From: Gordonia malaquae NBRC 108250
GTDB taxonomy: Bacteria; Actinomycetota; Actinomycetes; Mycobacteriales; Mycobacteriaceae
Direction of reading: 5' to 3'
Length of the DNA stretch: 64,000 nt
Assembly (NCBI RefSeq): GCF_000344135.1
Contig: NZ_BAOP01000012.1
Span: forward strand, 92,771 to 156,770
Shown here: one piece after another, positions 20,548-29,463 of the stretch
Numbering within the stretch: position 1 is the stretch's first letter
Layout: every line of letters starts with the position of its first letter
The notes under the pieces: model-generated
What the model was told of the DNA's origin: nothing
The model's input: only the letters and a program-made list of their open reading frames with translations
The model's database searches: none
Program-made: the position numbers and the translations under genes

Positions 20548-21708
20548 GTGGGAACTGTGTGGACCGACATCGCGACGACCCTCGCGCGCATCGACACGAT
20601 GAGCTCCGCTTCGGCGGCCGCTGACGCCGCCGAACTCGCCAGGATCGTGGCGGCAGTCGAAAGCGTCGCGGTGGGTCTACGTGCTGCCTTCGCGCCGGCG
20701 GCGGGTCTCTTGGGCGTAGCCACGGACGGCGCCTCCGACGCCGGGCAATCGCTGGCCGCACGGATCAGCACCTCGGCCGCCGAGCTCGAACCTGCGGCTT
20801 CAGTCCTCTCCGATGTCTCAGGTGTGTTGGCGGCGAGTGAAGGGGTACGGGGGAGGATCGCGGCGATGGCCCCGATCATGAGCATCCCGGGTCTGCGGGG
20901 ATCCGTCGTCGGCGCCGTCAACTCGCTGATGGTCGGGACCTACAACGAGCCCATGACGGTGTCGCGGGGTATGGAGATCATGCCGGCGGGTGCGCCGGAG
21001 ACGGCGACAAGCGCCACTGCGACACTCGGAATGCCGAGTGCCGCGGCGGGTGATCAGCCGGTTGCGCTCCGGCCCGCCGGGCCCGATCCGTCGTACCCTC
21101 CCGGCCCTGTCGGCGTCGTGGCGGACGGGGGCGGTCCGCGCGGTGGTCCGGCGCCCGCGAGTTCGCCGCGAGAGGCGACCCCGAACGCGGCGCCGACACC
21201 GACTCGCGCTCCGGCTGTGCCACCGGGAACTGCGCCGCCTGATCCCACCGTCACCCGTGGGGGCCCTCGGGACGGTCCGGGGCCTGCGTCCCCGGCCGGT
21301 GTCGCGCCCGGCGTCACATCGACGCTGCGACCATCTGCAGTCACTCTGGGCACTTCTGTGCCGTTGAGAGTCTCGCTCCCCTCGACGCCGGCTGTTCCGG
21401 CGGGAACGGTCTCGTCGCCTGGTTCGCCAGTGACACGGGTCGTTCCGCCCCTTGCGGCGACGCCTCCGACTCAGCCGGGACCGGCGGCAGGCAATCAGGC
21501 GCGTCCCGCCCCCGGCGGGGCCCAGCCGATGGGGCCGGGAGCGACTCGGTCGCGTGACGAGCAGACTCGGAAACCTGCGGACTATCTACGGTCGACGTCG
21601 GAGGGGGAACTCCTCTTGGGGGACCAGCGGTTGGTCACGCCTGCCGTCCTTGCACCGCCCATGCCGCCACCGGTCGACGACGAGCCCGATTCGACGGACG
21701 ACCCCTGA
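20548..21708 (+). CDS. Unrecognised Ala-rich helical protein with Pro-rich tail
   Basis: A 386-residue protein in the trmD-rplS gap. Residues 1-110 are Ala-rich and predicted helical, with heptad-like spacing and no cysteine, signal peptide or clear membrane segment. Residues about 130-386 are Pro/Gly/Thr/Ala-rich and probably disordered (repeated blocks such as PRGGPAPAS, PRDGPGPAS). No ribosome site stands out; GTG 20548 is used and GTG 20557 (MWTDIATTLARID) is an alternative. Codon pattern is strongly GC3, which supports a real gene. M. tuberculosis has lppW here, which this does not resemble. A helical N-domain plus disordered tail resembles some type VII secretion substrates, but WXG and YxxxD motifs are absent. 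Confidence 0.65.
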   Translation: MGTVWTDIATTLARIDTMSSASAAADAAELARIVAAVESVAVGLRAAFAPAAGLLGVATDGASDAGQSLAARISTSAAELEPAASVLSDVSGVLAASEGVRGRIAAMAPIMSIPGLRGSVVGAVNSLMVGTYNEPMTVSRGMEIMPAGAPETATSATATLGMPSAAAGDQPVALRPAGPDPSYPPGPVGVVADGGGPRGGPAPASSPREATPNAAPTPTRAPAVPPGTAPPDPTVTRGGPRDGPGPASPAGVAPGVTSTLRPSAVTLGTSVPLRVSLPSTPAVPAGTVSSPGSPVTRVVPPLAATPPTQPGPAAGNQARPAPGGAQPMGPGATRSRDEQTRKPADYLRSTSEGELLLGDQRLVTPAVLAPPMPPPVDDEPDSTDDP

Positions 21709-21906
21709 CTGTCGTGACCGTGGGTCGATTTCGTTCAACGGTCGTCATCTGGCAGAATGTGTCAGGTTGCCTGTCGACGCCGAGGATCTCTCGGATGCGC
21801 AGCGCACGAAGACCAATGATTCGGGCACGAACCGGTCGATCCTTTCGCACTCGCTGCGGAGCGGGCCACCAGGTTCCTCTGTCCTGCTGAACGAATGGAC
21901 TCCACA

Positions 21907-22248
21907 ATGAACACCCTCGACTTCCTCGACAAGCAGTCGCTGCGCGACGACATCCCCGAATTCGGCCCCGGCGACACCCTCGACGTTCACGTCAAGGTCA
22001 TCGAGGGCTCGAAGGAGCGCATCCAGGTGTTCAAGGGCGCCGTGATCCGTCGTCAGGGCGGCGGCATCGGTGAGACCTTCACCGTCCGCAAGGTGTCGTT
22101 CGGTGTCGGTGTGGAGCGTACTTTCCCGGTTCACAGCCCGAACATCGCGAAGATCGACGTCCTCAGCCGTGGTGACGTCCGTCGCGCCAAGCTGTACTAC
22201 CTCCGCGACCTGCGCGGCAAGAAGGCCAAGATCAAGGAAAAGCGCTGA
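21907..22248 (+). CDS. rplS: 50S ribosomal protein L19
   Basis: The 113-residue L19 lies at the 30S-50S interface near the A site. Family blocks are [24 protein letters not shown] (here [20 protein letters not shown]), [20 protein letters not shown] and [23 protein letters not shown] 21907 fits the family start, and a shorter upstream ATG at 21895 is rejected. A strong terminator follows. The roughly 200-base gap before it suggests its own promoter. Confidence 0.97.
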   Translation: MNTLDFLDKQSLRDDIPEFGPGDTLDVHVKVIEGSKERIQVFKGAVIRRQGGGIGETFTVRKVSFGVGVERTFPVHSPNIAKIDVLSRGDVRRAKLYYLRDLRGKKAKIKEKR

Positions 22249-22301
22249 AACTTCGCTGACCGCTGACTTCATCGCCGTGGATCGAATGATCTGCGGATAG
22301 C

Positions 22302-22339
22302 GAGTGAGACCCCGTACCGGCCGGTGCGGGGTCTCACTC
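22302..22339 (+). terminator. Strong terminator after rplS
   Basis: A perfect 13-bp stem, GAGTGAGACCCCG (22302-22314) with 22327-22339, encloses TACCGGCCGGTG, which itself can pair, and is followed by GTCTTTTGTC. This closes the rpsP-to-rplS cluster. Confidence 0.9.
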
Positions 22340-22399
22340 GTCTTTTGTCGCGAGGCCTTCATTGCTTCAGTGTCGGAAGGTCGATGTACGGTCGACCTC

Positions 22400-22987
22400 A
22401 TGAGCCTGCATCCGGCCGACGAATCCGGTTCAGTGAAGGAAGTAGAGATCGACGACGCCGTATTCGGTGCCGTGCGGACATTCATCGACAGTTCGGGCGG
22501 CGTTGTGATGGTCGAAGGTCAGTCAGTTCCGACGGCGACACTCTCTCTCCGGGGACCTCGCACGAGGTCCGATGTCCCGATCGGCACGCGGCGGACGGAC
22601 AGGCTTTCGTTGGCAGTGGATGGCACTAGGTGGTCGATTGTGCCTTCACAGGGAAGTTGGTCGCGGAGGTCGTACAGAGTTGTCGTTGAACGCCCGGGAA
22701 GTATCTGGCTCTTCACTGCGGCGACTTCGCAGGAGCATCGCCTCGTCCGCGGAGCCACGTATCGAGGTGGCAACGAGCTCGGCATGTTTCGCGAGGTCGA
22801 GGGAGTTGTCACCGCCGAGTGGTCGAAGGAAGTGCGGATCGGGAGCCGAGTGGTGGTTGACGCGCCGCCGCCGATGGCCGAAGAGTGCGCTTTGGGCTAC
22901 CTACTTGCGGGGGCGTTCGGAACTGGGGCGCAATTGATGGGGCCATCACTCGTCAGTGGACTCATGAACGCCCTGATGCCCGGCTGA
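22400..22987 (+). CDS. Protein of unknown function
   Basis: A 195-residue unrecognised protein between the rplS terminator and lepB. ATG 22400 (MSLHPADESGSVKEVEID) is chosen because the open frame upstream runs through the terminator stem. The sequence has mixed beta-like segments (TATLSLRGPRT, RLSLAVDGTRWSIV, SYRVVVERPGSIWLFTAAT) and a C-terminal hydrophobic Gly/Leu/Met stretch (LGYLLAGAFGTGAQLMGPSL) that could be a membrane helix. GC3 bias is weaker than in its neighbours. No ribosome site is obvious. I cannot assign a function. Confidence 0.55.
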   Translation: MSLHPADESGSVKEVEIDDAVFGAVRTFIDSSGGVVMVEGQSVPTATLSLRGPRTRSDVPIGTRRTDRLSLAVDGTRWSIVPSQGSWSRRSYRVVVERPGSIWLFTAATSQEHRLVRGATYRGGNELGMFREVEGVVTAEWSKEVRIGSRVVVDAPPPMAEECALGYLLAGAFGTGAQLMGPSLVSGLMNALMPG

Positions 22988-23139
22988 TGGTGGACCGGGT
23001 AGCGCTTCGACGGCCCGGTCTTTCTGCGTCGAAATGGCTCGGCGGTTCCCCCGCTTCGTCGATGGGGCGACGAGACGACCCGACAAACCGCGGCCGACCG
23101 CGGGCTGATCAACAAGACGCTCTGCATTAGGCTGTCGGG

Positions 23140-23964
23140 GTGGACGACGACAAGACGAACGGCGACGAGACCAGTCCCGTCGACGCTGATGCTGCAGACG
23201 AACCGAAGTTCGTCATCAAAGACGAGTCGGAGGACGACGAGCCGAAGAAGTCGGGGAGGTTTCTCCGCGAGATCGCGATCATCGTCGCCATCGTTCTCGG
23301 TCTGATGTTCGTGTTCACCCAGTTCTTCTTCCGGCAGTACGTGGTGCCGTCGGAATCGATGGAGCCGACTCTGATGGGGTGCACGGGCTGCAGCAACGAC
23401 CGGATCGTCGTCGACAAGATGGTGTACCGGTTCAGCGACCCCGAGCCCGGTGACGTCGTCGTGTTCAAGGCGCCGACCAGCTCGTGGGACGGTACGTGGG
23501 TGTCGCCCCGGTCGTCCAACCCCGTCGTTCACAAGATCCAGGACGTCCTGTCGTGGTTCTCCCTCTCGCCGCCCGATGAGAACAACCTGGTCAAGCGTGT
23601 GATCGCGGTCGGCGGGCAGACTGTGCAGTGCACCAACGCGGACGGCAAGGGCGTGACCGTGAACGGCAAGCCGCTCGACGAGCCGTACATCGACAAGAGC
23701 ATGCAGGTGAACACCAACACCGAGACCGACGGGGCCCTCGGCGGCGGAAGCTGCTACGGCTCGGATTTCGGTCCTGTCAAGGTGCCGGACGGCAACGTGT
23801 GGGTGATGGGCGACAACCGGTCCAGCTCGGCGGATTCGCGTGCTCACGTGGATGACGAACTGCAGGGCACCATCCCGGTCTCGGACATCCGGGGCAAGGT
23901 GCGGTTCATCCTGTACCCGTTCTCGCGCTTCGGCGGAGTCGGCTCGGTGAACCCGCAGGGCTGA
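23140..23964 (+). CDS. lepB: Signal peptidase I
   Basis: A 274-residue membrane serine protease that removes signal peptides. An acidic cytoplasmic N-terminus of about 40 residues leads to a transmembrane helix (about 44-63). Catalytic Ser73 lies in [13 protein letters not shown] and Lys152 in [12 protein letters not shown]. The box [14 protein letters not shown] is near the C-terminus. GTG 23140 was taken. The stop overlaps the first base of the rnhB ATG. Confidence 0.95.
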   Translation: MDDDKTNGDETSPVDADAADEPKFVIKDESEDDEPKKSGRFLREIAIIVAIVLGLMFVFTQFFFRQYVVPSESMEPTLMGCTGCSNDRIVVDKMVYRFSDPEPGDVVVFKAPTSSWDGTWVSPRSSNPVVHKIQDVLSWFSLSPPDENNLVKRVIAVGGQTVQCTNADGKGVTVNGKPLDEPYIDKSMQVNTNTETDGALGGGSCYGSDFGPVKVPDGNVWVMGDNRSSSADSRAHVDDELQGTIPVSDIRGKVRFILYPFSRFGGVGSVNPQG

Positions 23965-24623
23965 TGTCTCGAACGGATCGTTGGCCGCCTCGTTCGCCGG
24001 TCCGCAAGGCGGCGTCGCTGCGCACTCTGGAGTTCACCCTGGCGCGTCACCGGCTCGGTCCGGTCGCGGGTGTCGACGAGGCCGGCCGCGGGGCCTGTGC
24101 GGGGCCGCTCGTCGTGGCCGCCTGTGTCCTCGGACCGGCGCAGCTCAAGTCACTCGCCGATCTCGACGACTCCAAACGACTCAGCGAGTCCACGCGTGAC
24201 CGACTGTTCGACGCCGTCCGACGTCACGCGGTGGCGAGCTGCGTCGTGATCGTCGATGCACCTGAAGTCGACCGTATCGGCGTGCACGTCGCGAACATCG
24301 AAGGGATGCGGCGTGCGGTCGCCGGACTCGACGTGCGGCCTGGATACGTCCTCTCCGACGGATTCGGTGTGCCGGGGCTGCCGATGCCGTCCCTTCCGGT
24401 GATCGGCGGGGACGCGAACGCGGCATGCATCGCGGCGGCGTCGATCCTAGCCAAGGTCACTCGCGATCGGATCATGACGGACCTCGACGCGAGCGTGCCC
24501 GGCTACGATTTCGCGGTTCACAAGGGCTACAGCACCGCCCACCACATGTCGCGACTCGATGCCCTCGGCCCCTCCGCGGAGCACCGGCTCTCGTACCGGA
24601 ACGTCCGCGATAGGCTTGCATGA
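23964..24623 (+). CDS. rnhB: Ribonuclease HII
   Basis: The 219-residue enzyme cuts RNA in RNA-DNA hybrids and single ribonucleotides in DNA. The active-site Asp-Glu pair is in [15 protein letters not shown]. Other conserved blocks are [29 protein letters not shown] and [14 protein letters not shown]. It starts at the last base of the lepB stop and its own stop overlaps the next ATG, so lepB, rnhB and the DUF2469 gene form one run. Confidence 0.96.
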   Translation: MSRTDRWPPRSPVRKAASLRTLEFTLARHRLGPVAGVDEAGRGACAGPLVVAACVLGPAQLKSLADLDDSKRLSESTRDRLFDAVRRHAVASCVVIVDAPEVDRIGVHVANIEGMRRAVAGLDVRPGYVLSDGFGVPGLPMPSLPVIGGDANAACIAAASILAKVTRDRIMTDLDASVPGYDFAVHKGYSTAHHMSRLDALGPSAEHRLSYRNVRDRLA

Positions 24624-24934
24624 TGAGCACGGAGGACCTCGAGAAGTACGAAGCCGAGATGGAGCTGTCTCTGTACAAGGAGTACAAGGACATCGTCGGC
24701 CAGTTCACCTACGTGGTGGAGACCGAGCGTCGTTTCTACCTTGCGAACGGCGTTGATCTCATTCCGCGGAGCAACGACGGCGAAGTGTACTTCGAGATCC
24801 ACATGACCGATGCCTGGGTGTGGGACATGTACCGCCCGGCGCGCTTCGTCAAGCAGGTCCGCGTCGTCACGTTCAAGGACGTGAACATCGAAGAACTCGA
24901 ACGGTCGGAGCTTCGTCTTCCCGACGAGCCGTGA
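24620..24934 (+). CDS. DUF2469 family protein
   Basis: A 104-residue acidic protein with the conserved actinobacterial sequence starting [20 protein letters not shown] and the block [14 protein letters not shown]. This matches the small family next to rnhB in mycobacteria (Rv2901c) and streptomycetes. Function is unknown. Two adjacent ATGs (24620, 24623) are possible; the first overlaps the rnhB stop. It is followed by a gap of 115 bases before yraN. Confidence 0.9.
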   Translation: MMSTEDLEKYEAEMELSLYKEYKDIVGQFTYVVETERRFYLANGVDLIPRSNDGEVYFEIHMTDAWVWDMYRPARFVKQVRVVTFKDVNIEELERSELRLPDEP

Positions 24935-25049
24935 TCTGAGCGTGCATCTGCGCAGGTGAATCTGTGGACACCGACCCGGCTGTCCACAAATCCTTCGGTT
25001 CGACCGAAACCCGCTGGTCGTTGTCGGCGGGCGGGGCCATTCTCTGCGC

Positions 25050-25445
25050 ATGGGGGAGAACGCAGGGCGCCGGGACCGGCGTGGACAAATAGGTCGACTG
25101 GGCGAAGACGTGGCCGCCGAGTACATCAGCGGGCTCGGGTGGCAGGTGCTGGCTCGCAACTGGCGGACACGCTACGGCGAACTCGATCTCATCGCGGCGG
25201 ACGGTCGCACGCTGATCATCGTCGAAGTCAAGACGAGGGCGAGTCGGACGTTCGTCGATCCGGTGGCCGCGGTGACACCGCAGAAGCTCCGGACGATGCG
25301 GCTCGTCACTCGACAATGGTTGGCGGAGCAGTCCGAGTTCTGGCCGGTGATCCGGTTCGACATAGTCTCGATTCGATTGGACATCGGCGATCCCGAGGAT
25401 CTGGAACGCGCGACGATCGCCCATCACCGGGGAATCGTCGAATGA
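25050..25445 (+). CDS. YraN/UPF0102 family nuclease-like protein
   Basis: A 131-residue protein with the PD-(D/E)xK nuclease-like core typical of YraN: the acidic triad is seen in YGELDLIAADGRTLIIVEVK, followed by TRAS. The N-terminus GRLGEDVAAEYISGLGW is characteristic. Biochemical activity of the family is not settled; linkage to comM-like and dprA genes suggests DNA processing. Its end overlaps the comM-like start by four bases (ATGA). Confidence 0.92.
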   Translation: MGENAGRRDRRGQIGRLGEDVAAEYISGLGWQVLARNWRTRYGELDLIAADGRTLIIVEVKTRASRTFVDPVAAVTPQKLRTMRLVTRQWLAEQSEFWPVIRFDIVSIRLDIGDPEDLERATIAHHRGIVE

Positions 25446-26971
25446 CCGGCGTCGCGACCGACCTCGGCCGAGTCCACTCGGTCGGGTTGAACGCGTTCGC
25501 GGCCGACGTGGTGGAGGTCCAGGCCAACATCAGCAGTGGACTTCCGGGCTTCTACATCAGCGGCAGCACCGACACGTCGCTGCGGGAGGCGAAGGAGCGC
25601 GTTCGGGCCGCCGTCAACAACAGTGATCTCAAGTTTCCGGAGAAGCGACTGACGGTCGCGCTCGCACCGGCCAACCTCCCGAAGTCGGGCGCCGGGTTCG
25701 ATCTAGCCATGGCCGTCGCTGTGCTCGTCGCCACGGGACAGGCGCCGACGACGCTGCTGCCGGGCACGGTGATGATCGGCGAACTGGCGTTGGACGGGCG
25801 TCTGCGCTCGACGCGCGGCGTGTTGCCGTTGCTGCTCGGTGCGCGGGACGCCGGATTCACCAGGGCAGTCGTGCCGATCGACAACGTCGCCGAGGCGACT
25901 CTCGTCGAAGGAATCGAGATCGGCGGGGCGTACTCGCTGTCCGACGTGGTCGCCTGGATGGCCGGAAACCTCGTGCTCGACACCGTGGCGGACGGGCCCG
26001 GCCCGTCAGCGGCTCCCGCCGTCCCCGACATGACGGACGTCGTCGGCCAGCCGGCCGCTCGGCATGCGCTCGAGGTGGCGGCGGCAGGCGCTCATCACAT
26101 CTTGATGACCGGGCCGCCGGGTATCGGGAAGACGATGCTCGCATGCAGGCTGCCGGGGATTCTTCCCGAGCTCGATCACGCGGAATCGTTGGAGGTCACC
26201 GCGATTCACTCGGTCGCAGGGATCCTGCCCGCGCATCGGCCGCTTGTCGTGGTGCCACCGTTCGTGGCACCGCATCACAGTGCGAGCATCACGTCACTGC
26301 TCGGCGGCGGCACCGGGATGGCCCGGCCGGGTGCGGTGTCTCGGGCGCACCGGGGAGTGCTGTTTCTGGACGAGTGCGCGGAGATGGGCACCAAGGTGCT
26401 CGACTCGCTGCGGCAACCGTTGGAAGAGGGCATCGTGCGCGTCGCGCGGCGCGACGGGACGGCGGTCTACCCCGCGCGTTTCCAACTGATCCTCGCGGCC
26501 AACCCGTGTCCGTGTGCTCCCGTGAACGACGTCGACTGCGTGTGCACGTCCATCGTGCGCCGACGTTACCTGGGCAAACTGTCCGGTCCGCTGATGGATC
26601 GGATCGACATCCGGGTCCAGATGGAACCGCCGGGCAATACCGCGCTGATGACCGAGCAGGGAGAGTCGAGTGCACTGGTGAGTGCACGAGTGGCGACAGC
26701 CCGCGCTGCCGCCAGGGATCGGTGGCGCGATCACGGATGGCTCACCAACGCCGAAGTGCCGGGCAGTGCACTGCGGCGGGAGTACCGGTTGCCGCCTGAC
26801 ACGATGCGCCCGATCGAGGCGTTTCTGCGTGAGGGTCGGATCACCGCACGCGGTGCGGATCGCGCATTGCGGTTGGCGTGGACGCTGACTGATCTTCGTG
26901 GAGGGACGTCCCCGGAAGCGGACGACGTCGCTCAAGCACTCATGTACCGCGACCGGGGGAACGGCAGATGA
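25442..26971 (+). CDS. YifB/ComM family Mg-chelatase-like AAA+ protein
   Basis: The 509-residue protein has an N-terminal Lon-like domain (to about residue 170), a central AAA+ ATPase and a C-terminal Mg-chelatase-type domain. Walker A is GPPGIGKTML near 222 and Walker B FLDECAEM. A Cys-rich loop (ANPCPCAPVNDVDCVC) follows. In Vibrio and Haemophilus, ComM is a branch-migration helicase for natural transformation; in actinobacteria the role is untested. ATG 25442 overlaps the yraN stop. The dprA start overlaps its stop by four bases, so yraN-comM-dprA is one operon. Confidence 0.93.
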   Translation: MTGVATDLGRVHSVGLNAFAADVVEVQANISSGLPGFYISGSTDTSLREAKERVRAAVNNSDLKFPEKRLTVALAPANLPKSGAGFDLAMAVAVLVATGQAPTTLLPGTVMIGELALDGRLRSTRGVLPLLLGARDAGFTRAVVPIDNVAEATLVEGIEIGGAYSLSDVVAWMAGNLVLDTVADGPGPSAAPAVPDMTDVVGQPAARHALEVAAAGAHHILMTGPPGIGKTMLACRLPGILPELDHAESLEVTAIHSVAGILPAHRPLVVVPPFVAPHHSASITSLLGGGTGMARPGAVSRAHRGVLFLDECAEMGTKVLDSLRQPLEEGIVRVARRDGTAVYPARFQLILAANPCPCAPVNDVDCVCTSIVRRRYLGKLSGPLMDRIDIRVQMEPPGNTALMTEQGESSALVSARVATARAAARDRWRDHGWLTNAEVPGSALRREYRLPPDTMRPIEAFLREGRITARGADRALRLAWTLTDLRGGTSPEADDVAQALMYRDRGNGR

Positions 26972-28101
26972 CCACACACGATGATTCCGAACGGCGCGCC
27001 TGGGCGTATCTCGCGAGTGTCGCCGAACCGCCGGCGGCGTCCGTCATCCGGCTGGTCGCAGCGATCGGACCGGTCGACGCGGCGGCCGCGATCCGAGAGC
27101 GCTCGGTCCCACCCGGGCACGCCGGCGTGATCGAGGTGACGGAGGCGCGACACATGATCACCACGGTCGACGACGACCTGGCGGCTTGCGACAAGATGGG
27201 GGCACGGTTGCTCACACCGGACGACGCCGAGTGGCCGGCCTGGTCGCTGTCTGCGCTCGATCGAGCGTCGACCGCTGCGCGCGGCGGCGCGCCGCTCGCC
27301 CTGTGGGTTCGTGGCCGGGCGCCACTGGACGTGCTGGGCGACACGGCGGTGGCTCTGGTCGGATCCCGCGCCGCGACGTCGTACGGCGAATACGTCGCCG
27401 GGCAGTTCGCGTCCGGGCTGGCGGCCCAGGGGAGAGCGGTCGTGTCCGGCGGCGCGTACGGCATCGACGGAGCGGCACACCGAGGTTCACTCGCCGCAGG
27501 CGGCGTCACAGCAGCTGTTCTCGCCTGCGGGATCGACCGGACGTATCCGAGCGGACACGCTCGACTGCTGGAGGAGATCGGAGCGCGGGGCCTCGTCGTC
27601 TCGGAGTACCCGCCCGGAACCACCGCGGCCAAGCATCGATTCCTGACACGGAATCGGCTGGTCGCCGCGCTGTCCGGCGCGACAGTCGTGGTGGAGGCGG
27701 GGCGGCGTTCGGGTGCGACGAACACCGCGGCGTGGGCGACCCGGTTGGGCCGTCCGCTCGGCGCGGTGCCCGGGTCGATCACCAGCGCGACGTCGGTCGG
27801 GACGCACGCCATGATCGCCGACGGCCAAGCGACGCTCGTGGCGGACGTCGACGCGGTCGCCACGCTGGTGACACCCGACGGTGAGGACCCTCGTGGGCCC
27901 GCCCCGACGCGATCAACCGACGGCCTGCCGCGAGATCAGTTCCGAGTGATTGACGCGATCCCCGCACACGACGGCGTCTCGATCGACGAGATCGCCTTCA
28001 GTTCAGGACTGCAGGTCGACGCGGTGCGTCGTGCGCTCGCCGGCCTGGACGTCGCTGGTCTGGTAGACGAGGACCGCGGCCTCTGGCGGCTGCGGAGGTG
28101 A
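26968..28101 (+). CDS. dprA: DNA-processing protein DprA
   Basis: A 377-residue protein that loads RecA on single-stranded DNA and protects incoming DNA. The Rossmann-like core shows VALVGSRAATSYGEYV, VSGGAYGIDGAAHRGSLAA, GIDRTYPSGH, EYPPGTTAAKHRF and RNRLVAALSG. A small C-terminal winged-helix domain (about 315-375: VSIDEIAFSSGLQVDAVRRA) is present. It is the last gene of the yraN-comM-dprA run. Competence is not known for most relatives. Confidence 0.95.
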   Translation: MTTHDDSERRAWAYLASVAEPPAASVIRLVAAIGPVDAAAAIRERSVPPGHAGVIEVTEARHMITTVDDDLAACDKMGARLLTPDDAEWPAWSLSALDRASTAARGGAPLALWVRGRAPLDVLGDTAVALVGSRAATSYGEYVAGQFASGLAAQGRAVVSGGAYGIDGAAHRGSLAAGGVTAAVLACGIDRTYPSGHARLLEEIGARGLVVSEYPPGTTAAKHRFLTRNRLVAALSGATVVVEAGRRSGATNTAAWATRLGRPLGAVPGSITSATSVGTHAMIADGQATLVADVDAVATLVTPDGEDPRGPAPTRSTDGLPRDQFRVIDAIPAHDGVSIDEIAFSSGLQVDAVRRALAGLDVAGLVDEDRGLWRLRR

Positions 28102-28116
28102 CCGGATCGCTTTTGT

Positions 28117-28677
28117 TCACTCGACGGTGAACTCGACCGACGCCGAGTCCGCCGGTGCACAGAGCGGTGCTCGGTCGGGGCGTGCAGCGCGCGGCGGAAT
28201 CTCCAGGGCGGCGGTCACGCGGTAGCGGCCGCGCTCGGTGACCGGCCAGATGGTTGCCGTCATACCGCCGGACGCCGCGACAGTGTGACTACGAATCGCA
28301 GCGGGGGAGCCTGTGCCACCGCCCACTTCGACGTCGAGCGCCTGCGACTCCTCAGGGGCGAGGTCGCCGAGCGCCGCACGGACGGCGTCCACTGCGGGGA
28401 CAATTGTCAGAATCGCTCGGGACGTGCTCGGCACGTCGACCCCGTCACGATGGACGGACACCACTCGCAGACTGCCGATCCCGTGTTTGGGGACCGCGCA
28501 CGCCGCGTCGGAATTGTTGTGGACGGCCAACGTCAACGTCGGAGCGGTCCCTGCCGGGTAGCTGTCGCGGGCCGACCGCAGCTCGACGGTGACTGCGCCT
28601 GGTGAGTCGTCAGCGGAGCATGCTCCGGCGCCGACCGCCAGCAGTAGGACGGTCGCTGCTTGTAGACGTCGGCCCAC
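28117..28677 (-). CDS. Putative lipoprotein with beta-rich domain
   Basis: A 186-residue protein starting with a signal peptide (RRLQAATVLLLAVGAGAC) whose Cys20 lies in a lipobox, so it is predicted to be lipid anchored on the outer face of the membrane. The mature part has an Ig-like or intracellular-proteinase-inhibitor-like beta pattern (TLTLAVHNNSDAACAVP, SLRVVSVHRDG, GRYRVTAALEI), with a second pair of Cys. GTG 28677 is used. It is convergent with dprA and lies six bases downstream of the DUF6891 gene, so the two minus-strand genes are probably co-transcribed. Function unknown. Confidence 0.75.
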   Translation of the reverse strand: MGRRLQAATVLLLAVGAGACSADDSPGAVTVELRSARDSYPAGTAPTLTLAVHNNSDAACAVPKHGIGSLRVVSVHRDGVDVPSTSRAILTIVPAVDAVRAALGDLAPEESQALDVEVGGGTGSPAAIRSHTVAASGGMTATIWPVTERGRYRVTAALEIPPRAARPDRAPLCAPADSASVEFTVE

Positions 28678-28683
28678 GCCGGC

Positions 28684-29361
28684 TCAGCTCGCGGCCGGCA
28701 TCATCGCGACGTAGTCGACGTTGTCGAGCCGGATCCGGACAGCGAGGTCGCCGGACCATTCCACCGCGATGTCGTGGCGCTCGAGCACGGTGCGGACCTC
28801 GGCCATGAGGTCCCGAACGATCCGTTCGTACTCGGCGTCCTTCTGGGCGTCGGAGAACGCGACCCACTGCTCCTCGGTGAAGTACGCGGGCAGGAACGCG
28901 CCGTAGCCGAGGTACGTCTGCCTGCTGTCGAAGATGCCGTCGGTGTCCTGCGAGTGATAGAAGACGTAGCCACGCCACTCGCGGGAGTCGTCGCGTTCGT
29001 CGAAGATCTCGGAGCTGCCACATGTTCCACAGCACGTGAAGTCCTCGCGGGCGACGACTCCGATGGTCGCGAGTTCGGCGAAGGCCTCGGTGAGGCGGGA
29101 TTTCGGGACGTCGCCCCACGACGCCTGCTGCTTGCGACGCTGGTCGATCACCGATTCGAAGAAGTCGGTGGCCGTCTCCTCCGATACGCCCGCGGTGTCC
29201 AACTCTTCTTCGAAGAGTTCGAGGTACTCCTCGACGTCGTCGGTGCCGCGGAGGACCAACTGCCAGGTCTGATCCGTGAGGTACTCACGGTCTTCGTCGG
29301 ACAGCTTCCAGTCGGCTGGCACGGAGTACGTTGGCGGGGCACTGTAGAAGTCGACGCTCAT
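28684..29361 (-). CDS. DUF6891-like protein
   Basis: A 225-residue acidic protein without signal peptide. An N-terminal helical region (about 20-100) leads to the motif FTCCGTCG and then GYVFYHSQDTD and YLGYGAF, a pattern I associate with DUF6891 proteins. The Cys-Cys-x-x-Cys could bind metal. ATG 29361 is divergent from viuB, whose IdeR-like box lies 58-71 bases upstream of this start, so iron could affect both. It is followed by the lipoprotein gene after six bases. No biochemical role is known to me. Confidence 0.8.
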   Translation of the reverse strand: MSVDFYSAPPTYSVPADWKLSDEDREYLTDQTWQLVLRGTDDVEEYLELFEEELDTAGVSEETATDFFESVIDQRRKQQASWGDVPKSRLTEAFAELATIGVVAREDFTCCGTCGSSEIFDERDDSREWRGYVFYHSQDTDGIFDSRQTYLGYGAFLPAYFTEEQWVAFSDAQKDAEYERIVRDLMAEVRTVLERHDIAVEWSGDLAVRIRLDNVDYVAMMPAAS

Positions 29362-29418
29362 AGACCTCGTTCTACACGAGGCGGCCGACGACCGTCGGCC
29401 GGCTGCCAGATCTGTTTG

Positions 29419-29432
29419 TTAGGCTGTCCTAA
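29419..29432. promoter_or_regulatory. IdeR/DtxR-type iron box upstream of viuB
   Basis: TTAGGCTGTCCTAA is a perfect TTAGG-N4-CCTAA dyad, the core of the IdeR consensus, followed by ATTAG. It lies 31 bases before the viuB start and 58 bases from the divergent DUF6891 start. In Mycobacteriales such a site represses iron-uptake genes when iron is plentiful. Confidence 0.75.
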
Positions 29433-29463
29433 ATTAGTTCTCATTGATATTCGGAGGTGCTTC

